Part shown: piece after piece, positions 1 to 6,514 of the stretch | Position numbering within the stretch: position 1 is the stretch's first letter | Layout: every line of letters starts with the position of its first letter | Source of the DNA: Microcaldota archaeon | GTDB lineage: Archaea > Micrarchaeota > Micrarchaeia > Anstonellales > Bilamarchaeaceae | Length of the DNA stretch: 8,014 nt | NCBI GenBank assembly: GCA_030668565.1 | Contig: DAOVFD010000049.1 | Coordinates: 1 to 8,014, forward strand | Direction: 5' to 3' | Notes under the pieces: model-generated | What the model was told of the DNA's origin: nothing | The model's database searches: none | The model's input: only the letters and a program-made list of their open reading frames with translations | Program-made: the position numbers and the translations under genes

Positions 1-732
1 ATGGGGAAACCGCCTGCCGGGAAAAAGAAAACCCTGAAGGGAAAATCTGTACGGAAAAAACCGGAAAAAATGAGGGTAATAAAAAAGAAGAAACCGTTCA
101 GGAAAAGACCCTCTCCAAAAGTGAAAATAAAACAGGCAAAAACCAGGAAACCAAAGAAGACCATACTCGTGAAAAAAGAAATAAACGTAAGGAAGAAAAA
201 GAAGCAGAAAAAGAAGAAAGAAGTAATCGTATTGACTGCCGAGGAAGTGGCAAAGGTTTCGGATATTCTTTCAAGACCGGTTGTAAGACAGCTTCTTGTT
301 GATGTTGGGGGAGAAAATGCAATCGCAATCATCAAGAATTTCAATACAGGCATGAGTGATGAGGATATCTCAAAAACATTGGAGCTCAAGATAAGCGACG
401 TACGCGCCGCACTCAACAGACTGCATAATGAGGGAATAGTTGCATACAATCGTGAGAAGGACAGCGAAACAGGGTGGTATTCCTACTGCTGGTATCTTAA
501 TATGGAAAAAATAGAAAAGTGGGCATTGGAAAGCATAAAAAAAATCGAGAACCCTGAGGAGAACGGGGGAGAAAATTATGTGTGCCCTTCCTGCGGAAAC
601 TCAACTGTTGTATCTTTTGAGACCGCTCTGGACAAGGGGTTCAGATGCGAAATATGCAACCATTCTCTTGAGTACCTCGATGAAAAAAGGAAAGAACGCC
701 TTGGCATGATTCAGATGAGAAAAGGGTTGTGA
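1..732 (+). CDS. tfe: Transcription factor E (TFE / TFIIE-alpha homologue) with a Lys-rich N-terminal extension
   Basis: TFE is a general archaeal transcription initiation factor. It binds RNA polymerase at the clamp and helps melt the promoter together with TBP and TFB. Seen here: residues about 1-75 are extremely Lys/Arg rich and low in complexity. Residues about 80-185 form the winged-helix domain, including the TFE hallmark REKDSETGWYSYCWYLN (residues 151-167). Residues about 192-227 form a zinc ribbon with C195/C198 and C216/C219 (CxxC-x17-CxxC). Typical TFEs are about 170-190 residues and begin near the winged helix, so the 243-residue length is explained by the basic tail. The ATG is the first base of the window, so a start further upstream cannot be excluded; an internal Met24 is another option. 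The stop overlaps the GTG start of the Nudix gene, implying co-transcription. The family call is secure; the role of the tail is unknown. Confidence 0.95.
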   Translation: MGKPPAGKKKTLKGKSVRKKPEKMRVIKKKKPFRKRPSPKVKIKQAKTRKPKKTILVKKEINVRKKKKQKKKKEVIVLTAEEVAKVSDILSRPVVRQLLVDVGGENAIAIIKNFNTGMSDEDISKTLELKISDVRAALNRLHNEGIVAYNREKDSETGWYSYCWYLNMEKIEKWALESIKKIENPEENGGENYVCPSCGNSTVVSFETALDKGFRCEICNHSLEYLDEKRKERLGMIQMRKGL

Positions 733-1118
733 GTGTGAGAATACAGGAACTCAATGTCTACGTGGTCGTTAAAAACAGGGACAGGATTCTTCTTCTCAAA
801 AGAAAGGACGGATTGTGGGAGTTTCCAGGCGGCTCGGTCGACTGGGGCGAACAACCCGAAGGCGCTGCAAGGAGGGAAACCAGGGAGGAAACGGGAATAA
901 AGATTACCGGAAATCTCGAACTTCTGGGGATTACCTCAGCAACTTATGAAAAGGACGGGCATGAGAAGCATTCCGTTTATATAGTTTATTCCGCTGATTC
1001 TGAAACGAATGAAGTTTCACTTTCAAAAGAGCATTATGAATACAGGTGGCTGACAAAAATGGAAGCGGATTTCATGAAATACGGATATAATGCCGAACCT
1101 GTAATGAGCATGTTGTGA
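729..1118 (+). CDS. Nudix hydrolase (MutT-like)
   Basis: Nudix enzymes hydrolyse nucleoside diphosphates linked to another moiety, with metal ions held by the Nudix box. The 129-residue protein is the normal length for a single-domain member. The box is complete: G35-x5-E41-x7-R49-E50-x2-E53-E54-x-G56-I57, preceded by the usual LWEFPGG entry (residues 29-35). All catalytic Glu and Arg residues are present, so it should be active. The substrate cannot be read from the sequence; candidates include oxidised dNTPs, ADP-ribose and NDP-sugars. The start chosen is GTG at 729, which overlaps the TFE stop (GTGA). A second in-frame GTG at 735 sits 8 bases after an AAAAGGG stretch (720-726), a better Shine-Dalgarno distance, so the true protein may be two residues shorter. 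It converges on the - strand operon with no spacer: its TGA ends at 1118 and the opposing stop begins at 1119. Confidence 0.92.
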   Translation: MSVRIQELNVYVVVKNRDRILLLKRKDGLWEFPGGSVDWGEQPEGAARRETREETGIKITGNLELLGITSATYEKDGHEKHSVYIVYSADSETNEVSLSKEHYEYRWLTKMEADFMKYGYNAEPVMSML

Positions 1119-3743
1119 TTATACGGCTTTAAGCTCCTTGACCATCTTTTCAAGTTCAGGCATTGTAAGAAGCAGTACTGAACTGTTTTCCTTTTCAAGC
1201 TTGAGCAGAAGCTGTGCTGTTGAAGGCGAATCAAGAAGCGATGCAAACTTTCTCTTTTTTATATTATTTTTGAAAAGCACTATTGTTATTCCCATTCCTA
1301 TTGTTGAAAGAACTTTCTTGATGAGTGCGGAGAGGTGTTTATCATCCTTTTCACTGCTGACCTCGTAGAAATGAAGGAACATCTGCTGACCTACAACGGT
1401 TATTTCACTGTCCGCCACTTTTGATTCTCCAAGGGTTTTGAACGGAATCGCGTTGTTCACACATATGTCCCTAAGTTTTCTCATCATAGTCAGGTAGGTC
1501 ATGCTCTTGCCTGTTTTCTTCTCCCATGACATCGGACCATAATAATTGAGCGCTTCCCTGACTTCTCCTTTTTTGATAAGCTCCTCAAGCAGGTATTCTG
1601 CATTATAATCGGTTATGTATATCGGCTTTCCCTTGTAGTAAATGTCCCTGAAGCCGTTCTTTATCTCGGTAATTGTAAGCGGGGTGGTTTCCCAGCGGTA
1701 ATTATTGTTGACTTTTTCAAAAATCGAAAGGACAGTATCTAAGGAAACGGGTATCTTCGTTCTTGAAATCGGCGGGAAGTCGGGTATGTCAACTGCATAG
1801 AGCACCCGTTCCTTTCTCGAGAACATCACACCTACACCTGCAATTCCTATCGAAATCACAATTGCAATGAGGAAAATGGGATTTGAAAAGAGTGGTATTG
1901 AAATCTGCGCTTCGGTTACCATTATATCCTCCCTGAGACCCCCTATTATGAAAGTGAACGCATGGTCTCCCGGGGGCAGTTTGTCACCTCCGCTATATCT
2001 TGAAACATCAACATTCACGGTTGAAACCTGGTTAAAGGTGTACTTCCCGTATTCGCCGTTGTCAACTTCAACAGTAACTGTGTTAAGATTGATTGGAACA
2101 CCATCACGCTTGAGTGAAAACAGATAGGTAGCCGGCTGGTTCTTGTATTTTCCTGTAAAATCTATATCAACAGTCACCACTTTCAGGTAGCTTTCCGCAT
2201 ATACCTTGCTTTCATCATCCATTAACGCAGAAATGTATTCGCCTTTGTTTATGTAGAGCAGGACATCTATCGGAAGTTCACCCTGAACATTCACCCTTCC
2301 GAGCGGCATCCTCATGGTTTCACGGTTCAACGAATCGGTTACCACAAAGAACATGTTTGGTTGTGCTGCAACCGGCTCTTCAAGCCTTGCATTCATTCTT
2401 ACCGGCTGATTGGTTATGTTTGTTGAAATCTGGGTTGAACCGCCTTCGGTTGAAAGTTCTCCCAGATAATTTTTGCTGACCCTTATGATTTTAATATCCT
2501 CCACGACAAGACCGGGATCAAAGGACGATGTTCCGGAAAAATCAACTTTTACCGAGCGGCTGGTGCCTTCAAAAGATTCCGAGAAAAACAGCATCTTTCC
2601 CCCTTCTGCCTCCTCACCTGACAGCAGGTATGTTTTTATTTCGCCGTCGGATTCTGCCCAGGGGATTTCAAGTATTATTCGTGATATGTCCTCAGCTGCA
2701 TATTCCGAAGCGTCCTTGTTCGGAACAAACGGGTCTGCCCTCCATCCCCCGTCAAGTGTCTGTGGAACGAATATCAACGCACCACTGCCCCTGGTCAGCA
2801 CACTTACAGAACCGTATGCGGTTGAACTCCCCCAGTTGCCCGCAGAAGTTACACGGTAAAGCGGCTGGTACAATGAAAAGCCGCCTGTTGAGGAAACAGG
2901 AGTGCTTTCATCAAATCTGAACGGAATCTGATTCAGTATTTCTGGAGGCGTATTTTCGGTATGTGAACCGACAAGCATCGTGGTGAAGGGCTGGCCTATG
3001 TATATTATAACCACTCCCTTGTCGGCAAGTTCATCCGGGGATACGCGGCTTTCCGGTTCCAGCATTTCCCTGGGGATTGCACCGCTTGGTATTATTACAA
3101 TCGCACCTTCGGGAATTGTTTCAAGCTCCAGCATCGTTATTTCATTGACCATTATATTCTTCTCTGAAAGCTGGGAATGGAGATGGCTAACGAAACTGGG
3201 ATAGCTGCTCGCCTGAACCCTTTTGGTGGAAAGCACGAAAACCTCGGTTGGAAGTTTTTTTGTATATGTTGTTATGTTGATTGTATAATTATCAATATTC
3301 TGTGTGCTGTAATCAAGAAAAATTGATGCTACATACCAGCCGCTTGCCCGGTCACCGAAATTAAGAACTTCTCCACCCAGAAGAACATTTGATATTTCGG
3401 GCTTCTCGGTTTGCGGCTTGAAAACGGGTGGTATTTCCTGCATGGACTGCAATGAAAGAAAAATCCATACTACAAAAATAATCAGGACCGCGACGCCAAC
3501 TGCGGCTCCGGCAAGTGCAAAATTGAACGTGGGTTTTTCCGCCCTCTTTGCCATTGTTACCCTTTTTACGGCTTTTTTCTTCTTTTCCTTTTTTTTCGGG
3601 GCAAAAACTGATTTTATCTTGTCCCTTATGACCTCCCCCATCTCCCTTTTCTTTACTTTATAGTGGTGGACATTCTGGTATCTTCTCTTTACATCGAAAT
3701 TATATTCTTTTTTTCTGATTTTCACTCTTTTTATGCCCGCCAT
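1119..3743 (-). CDS. Large membrane protein anchored at both ends with a ~520-residue outside domain; last gene of the VirB4-like operon
   Basis: Family not recognised. Seen in the 874 residues: a very basic N-terminus (1-70, with runs of Lys at 50-60), a TM segment at about 74-98, a long soluble region at about 100-615, a second TM at about 619-641 followed by SRKER, and a soluble C-terminal part at about 645-874. By the positive-inside rule both ends are cytoplasmic and the middle is outside. The first part of the ectodomain (about 110-365) has alternating strands and helices with hydrophobic cores at 214-219, 243-250 and 322-327, recalling a ThuA/glutamine-amidotransferase-like Rossmann fold. 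The later part (about 390-610) is beta-rich and Ig-like. Both fold readings are inference. Possible N-glycosylation sequons occur at N152, N156 and N442. The cytoplasmic C-terminus shows no motif I know. The ATG at 3743 lies 5 bases after the preceding stop, so the gene belongs to the operon. It may be the outer or scaffold part of the machine. Confidence 0.85.
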   Translation of the reverse strand: MAGIKRVKIRKKEYNFDVKRRYQNVHHYKVKKREMGEVIRDKIKSVFAPKKKEKKKKAVKRVTMAKRAEKPTFNFALAGAAVGVAVLIIFVVWIFLSLQSMQEIPPVFKPQTEKPEISNVLLGGEVLNFGDRASGWYVASIFLDYSTQNIDNYTINITTYTKKLPTEVFVLSTKRVQASSYPSFVSHLHSQLSEKNIMVNEITMLELETIPEGAIVIIPSGAIPREMLEPESRVSPDELADKGVVIIYIGQPFTTMLVGSHTENTPPEILNQIPFRFDESTPVSSTGGFSLYQPLYRVTSAGNWGSSTAYGSVSVLTRGSGALIFVPQTLDGGWRADPFVPNKDASEYAAEDISRIILEIPWAESDGEIKTYLLSGEEAEGGKMLFFSESFEGTSRSVKVDFSGTSSFDPGLVVEDIKIIRVSKNYLGELSTEGGSTQISTNITNQPVRMNARLEEPVAAQPNMFFVVTDSLNRETMRMPLGRVNVQGELPIDVLLYINKGEYISALMDDESKVYAESYLKVVTVDIDFTGKYKNQPATYLFSLKRDGVPINLNTVTVEVDNGEYGKYTFNQVSTVNVDVSRYSGGDKLPPGDHAFTFIIGGLREDIMVTEAQISIPLFSNPIFLIAIVISIGIAGVGVMFSRKERVLYAVDIPDFPPISRTKIPVSLDTVLSIFEKVNNNYRWETTPLTITEIKNGFRDIYYKGKPIYITDYNAEYLLEELIKKGEVREALNYYGPMSWEKKTGKSMTYLTMMRKLRDICVNNAIPFKTLGESKVADSEITVVGQQMFLHFYEVSSEKDDKHLSALIKKVLSTIGMGITIVLFKNNIKKRKFASLLDSPSTAQLLLKLEKENSSVLLLTMPELEKMVKELKAV

Positions 3744-3748
3744 GACAA

Positions 3749-4417
3749 TCAGCTTACGGTTTCGATATATCCTTCGCTTACAAGACGGTTCAGGATTTCC
3801 TCAACCCTGGTCTCCGGTGTTTTATAAATCTTTGAAAATTCGGATAGGTTTATCGAGCCGTTGTGTTCGACTATCCATTCCTGTATCTTTGTCCTGAGCG
3901 TTTCCTCGGAAAGATGCTCCAGTTCATTAAGACGTAATCTGAATTCATCATTTTCCGATTTCAGCTCATAGTTCTGGTTTGTAAGCGCCTCAACCTGGTC
4001 CTCAAGCCTTTCTGATTTTTTTCTCAGGTCTATTGCCTCTTTCTTAAGCGAATCATAGGCGGTGTAAAGCTTGGAGTACTCCATAGTCACTGAATCGGTA
4101 ATCTCCTTGACGGCATCCTCAACAAGCTGGTAAAGCACCTTGTTTTCTATCTCGTATTCCTTGTCAAAAATACTCAGGATGTTCAACAGATATCTTAGGA
4201 CATCCATCCTCCTTTTTCTCGGGCTTATTTCAGGAGGTATCGTGTAAAGAACCTCCACTTCATCCTTTTTTATCTTCACTATGGAAAACAAATACGGATT
4301 CTTGTCTATGTCCCTGCTCTCAACATAAACAACATTCACCGCTGATTTTTCCTGCGCGATTTCAAGGAAGGATATCGTTCTGAGCAATTTGGATATGTCA
4401 GCGAAACTTCCTTTCAA
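3749..4417 (-). CDS. Coiled-coil protein with C-terminal winged helix; apparent start lost to a frameshift (true start probably 4509)
   Basis: Family not recognised. Read as an uninterrupted frame, the protein has 222 residues and can only begin with TTG at 4417, which lacks a convincing ribosome-binding site. Seen: an N-terminal alpha/beta region (about 1-105), a heptad-like coiled coil rich in Leu/Glu/Lys (about 112-168), and a winged-helix-like C-terminus (about 172-222). The frame stays open upstream to 4489, well before the TTG. A separate ATG at 4509, with a strong Shine-Dalgarno site and a TAATG overlap with the upstream gene, opens the other frame and reads a basic Pro/Lys/Ala leader. 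A -1 shift anywhere in about 4489-4428 joins the two into one 253-residue protein. The join reads most naturally if one A is missing from the A5 tract at 4451-4455, giving a leader ending AAYK that runs into KPTVDGFK. No TM segment, so it is probably a cytoplasmic partner. It may bind DNA or bridge subunits through the coiled coil. Confidence 0.75.
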   Translation of the reverse strand: MKGSFADISKLLRTISFLEIAQEKSAVNVVYVESRDIDKNPYLFSIVKIKKDEVEVLYTIPPEISPRKRRMDVLRYLLNILSIFDKEYEIENKVLYQLVEDAVKEITDSVTMEYSKLYTAYDSLKKEAIDLRKKSERLEDQVEALTNQNYELKSENDEFRLRLNELEHLSEETLRTKIQEWIVEHNGSINLSEFSKIYKTPETRVEEILNRLVSEGYIETVS

Positions 4418-4425
4418 TTTTCCCT

Positions 4426-4509
4426 TTACCTTAAAACCGTCAACCGTTGGTTTTTGTATGCCGCTTTTGCAGGCTTTTTTCCAGGAGATTTAACAGGCGC
4501 CAACGCCAT
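4426..4509 (-). other. 27-codon leader frame: probable true N-terminus of the coiled-coil/winged-helix gene, split off by a -1 frameshift
   Basis: ATG at 4509 shares its A with the TAA of the upstream gene (TAATG) and lies 6 bases after GAGGGGTGG. It encodes 27 residues, with a basic Pro/Lys/Ala stretch at residues 6-19, before a TAA at 4428-4426. The tail then continues sensibly only in the -1 frame. Two sites could cause or explain the shift. One is the A5 tract at 4451-4455, where a missing base restores one frame. The other is a zero-frame slippery heptamer A_AAA_AAG at 4474-4480, the same sequence that drives -1 frameshifting in E. coli dnaX. An error or indel in the A5 tract is simpler; programmed shifting is possible. 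A free 27-residue peptide is the least likely reading. Confidence 0.6.
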
Positions 4510-4928
4510 TATTTACCACCCCTCTTCTTTTTTCTTTTCGCTTCAGGTTTTTTAGTAACGGGCACCGGAATCACGCTTTCAACACCCGGAACGTATTTGA
4601 ATATCATTGAAAACAGGAACAGAAAGATGCCTATGAATATTGCTGACAACACAGTCCAGATTTCGAATCTTCCTGAAAATATTATTGTAACCAGCAGGAG
4701 AACAATTATCAAAGCCGCTATCACAGAAAATATCAGCATTGTCTTTTCAAAGGATTTCCTTTTTTCGAGGTGTTCCTTCATACAATCCTCACAAACATAA
4801 AGCTCATTTCCCTTTGCCACCCTAAACAAACGCTTTATCTTTCTAAGCACCCTTATCGTCTTGTCTTCCCTTACCTTCACTGCCTTTTTTCCAGCGACTT
4901 CCTTCTGGCAGTCAACACACATCTTCAT
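4509..4928 (-). CDS. Small zinc-ribbon protein with two-TM hairpin and Lys-rich tail
   Basis: Family not recognised. The 139 residues contain an N-terminal metal-binding module with two knuckles, C4-x2-C7 and C46-x2-C49, separated by a basic stretch. Two adjacent hydrophobic helices follow at about 62-85 and 89-111. The C-terminus is strongly basic (residues 126-139). A hairpin with these charges puts both ends in the cytoplasm. The gene begins 2 bases after the ATPase stop, preceded by a perfect GGAGG at 4936-4940, and ends in a TAATG overlap with the next gene. Two-TM small proteins accompany the CedB ATPase in the crenarchaeal DNA import system and VirB4 in type IV secretion (VirB2/VirB3 types), but those lack a zinc ribbon, so homology is not claimed. 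A membrane adaptor for the ATPase is a reasonable guess. Confidence 0.82.
   Translation of the reverse strand: MKMCVDCQKEVAGKKAVKVREDKTIRVLRKIKRLFRVAKGNELYVCEDCMKEHLEKRKSFEKTMLIFSVIAALIIVLLLVTIIFSGRFEIWTVLSAIFIGIFLFLFSMIFKYVPGVESVIPVPVTKKPEAKRKKKRGGK
4516..4524 (-). promoter_or_regulatory. Shine-Dalgarno-like site deciding ATG 4509
   Basis: GAGGGGTGG lies 6 bases before ATG 4509 and pairs well with the conserved 16S 3' end. The TTG at 4417 has nothing comparable. This is the main argument that translation of the coiled-coil/winged-helix protein starts at 4509 and that the frame is broken afterwards. Confidence 0.65.
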
Positions 4929-4930
4929 GG

Positions 4931-6514
4931 TTAATCCTCCAGTATTATTTGGCTTATCTGGCCGATAGAACCACCGCTTTTTTTGACATCAACCTTTCCG
5001 AAAATGTTGATTATAGTCGTGTCGGCCACACCTGCATCCTTGAGGAAGTCACTGACATTTCTTCTGGCAACTCCATATCTTTCCAGAAGAATAACGAAAG
5101 ATATCACATCCATGTGCCTGTTGCCCCTTTCGAATGCCTTGGAAAACTCCTCTATCTTGTCGTCCAGAAGTCCATACTGTCTTAATTTTCTCCTAAAGTC
5201 GTTCTTCAAAAATGATACACTCCTTGCCACGGAAACATCCCTCCTTTGTCTTTCTGTAAGTGCGGGCATCAGATCAAGGAAGTACTCCTTGGTCGGCTCT
5301 TCACCTTCAACCCTATTCATAAGGAAAGTTGACGGATAGGGTACGGAGGTGGTAAGCGTAAGGTTTACCGCACATTCACCAACGCTGAACCTGGATATCT
5401 CATCCCTCATAAAATTGCTGAAATTCAGGGAACCCTGAAGATAATCCAGGAACCTTTCAAACTTAACCTTGAATATGAATGTTGTTCCGGCGTTTGAGAA
5501 GATTGTCTCGCTTATGTCAGTTGGGTTCTGCGATGCTATAATCATACCGAAATTGTACTTTCTTCCTTCCCTGACAATCATGACTGCATCGCTGTTTTCC
5601 TCTTTCGCAATCTTCCATGCCTCATCGAGAACTATGAATAGTCTTATGCCCTTTGCAGCGGCCCAGCCGGTAAGTCTCATCCTTTCCTTTATGAACTGCA
5701 GTATTGTCAATGCTGCAAGTGCTCTGAAGTTTTCGTCAGGGAGACCTGAAAGGTCAAGGTCGACAAGTCCTGAGGTTACGAGCTTGTCAAGTTTTATGCT
5801 GCTCTGCTGCGCGAAATAATCCTCACCGGGCTTTGTGAATTTTCTCAGTCTGTAAATAGCATTTTCAAGTTCTGCCGGGAATTCATACGTTCCCATCGAA
5901 GCCTGTTCCTGAAGAATCCTCACCACGTCTTTCAGGGTGGGTGGTAGGATAGGCCTTCCCAGCTCGTCTTTCTGCTCCCTTGTATCCATGGTGAACTTTG
6001 CTTCTATGTATGTTTTCTCCAACGCCTGTTCTGTCAGCCTTCTCTGCTCGGGATAATTATCTATATCTGTAAGCAGGACAAGGGTTCTCATAACCTGCTT
6101 TATTCTGTCGTAGGGTTTCATTCCTCCAAGGTCGAGAAGGTTCAGGTAGGAACCTTTTCCGAGGGAAAGTACGCTTCCGTTTGCTTCCTTTACCCAGTCT
6201 TTGTACTCTCCTGCCCAGTCTATTATCAGTGCATTCGAGTTCCAGACATAGGAAGCCCTGAGAAGGAAGGTCTTCACGAAATAACTCTTACCCGAACCGG
6301 ATATACCGACTACTGCGATGTGTGGATTTGCAACATTATGATAAGTCCAGTAGAAGGGTGCATTGAATATCTTGGTTCTTCCAACATAGACCGAATCGAG
6401 CGGGTTCGAGAAGATGATATCGAGCGGAGGTTCGGGGGGGTGGACAAGGATATTCCTCCTGGAAATCTCCCTGTTCGATACCTTTCCTATCTTCAACCGG
6501 CCGGCTAAAGCCAT
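4931..6514 (-). CDS. VirB4/HerA-superfamily ATPase (type IV secretion- or CedB-like)
   Basis: This is an additional-strand P-loop ATPase of the FtsK/HerA/VirB4 group: ring motors that move DNA or protein at membranes. Seen in the 527 residues: Walker A GISGSGKS (70-77); an IIDWAGEY strand (97-104), typical of the group after the first helix; Walker B with D297-E298 in VLDEAWK (295-301); and the sensor-like stretch ASQNPTDIS (327-335). The catalytic Glu and Lys are intact. Residues 1-60 form only a short strand-rich lead-in. There is no HAS-barrel and no nurA neighbour, arguing against the repair HerA. A helical, basic C-terminal extension (about 418-527) follows the motor. The full N-terminal domain of bacterial VirB4 is absent but resembles the product of the preceding gene, whose TGA overlaps this ATG by one base (TGATG). 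It is probably a peripheral membrane motor of the machine encoded by the operon; substrate unknown. Confidence 0.92.
   Translation of the reverse strand: MALAGRLKIGKVSNREISRRNILVHPPEPPLDIIFSNPLDSVYVGRTKIFNAPFYWTYHNVANPHIAVVGISGSGKSYFVKTFLLRASYVWNSNALIIDWAGEYKDWVKEANGSVLSLGKGSYLNLLDLGGMKPYDRIKQVMRTLVLLTDIDNYPEQRRLTEQALEKTYIEAKFTMDTREQKDELGRPILPPTLKDVVRILQEQASMGTYEFPAELENAIYRLRKFTKPGEDYFAQQSSIKLDKLVTSGLVDLDLSGLPDENFRALAALTILQFIKERMRLTGWAAAKGIRLFIVLDEAWKIAKEENSDAVMIVREGRKYNFGMIIASQNPTDISETIFSNAGTTFIFKVKFERFLDYLQGSLNFSNFMRDEISRFSVGECAVNLTLTTSVPYPSTFLMNRVEGEEPTKEYFLDLMPALTERQRRDVSVARSVSFLKNDFRRKLRQYGLLDDKIEEFSKAFERGNRHMDVISFVILLERYGVARRNVSDFLKDAGVADTTIINIFGKVDVKKSGGSIGQISQIILED
4936..4940 (-). promoter_or_regulatory. 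Shine-Dalgarno site (GGAGG) for the zinc-ribbon TM protein
   Basis: A perfect GGAGG lies inside the last codons of the ATPase gene, 7 bases before ATG 4928. It supports that start and separate initiation despite the 2-base gap. Confidence 0.8.

Noticed and set aside
98..328. 76-codon - strand frame
   Set aside because: Antisense to the Lys-rich tail of TFE; its Leu/Phe/Ser-rich content is a by-product of AAA/AAG codons.
1251..1271. Oligo-T stretches (T6 and T5) downstream of the Nudix gene as an archaeal terminator
   Set aside because: They are the antisense of Lys/Phe codons in the 874-residue gene (KKRKF region). T runs of this size are frequent throughout the window, so no specific signal can be claimed.
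2473..2920. Two overlapping open + strand frames of about 130 codons
   Set aside because: Both are antisense to the well-supported 874-residue membrane protein, are Ser/Pro-rich in the manner of shadow frames, and show no domain.
4447..4800. Open + strand frame of 117 codons
   Set aside because: It lies opposite the zinc-ribbon TM protein. Its Phe-rich composition mirrors Lys codons on the other strand, and it has no ribosome-binding site or family resemblance.
4931..6514. ATPase as the DNA-repair helicase HerA
   Set aside because: No HAS-barrel at the N-terminus and no nurA, mre11 or rad50 nearby. It is embedded among membrane proteins and follows a VirB4-N-like gene.
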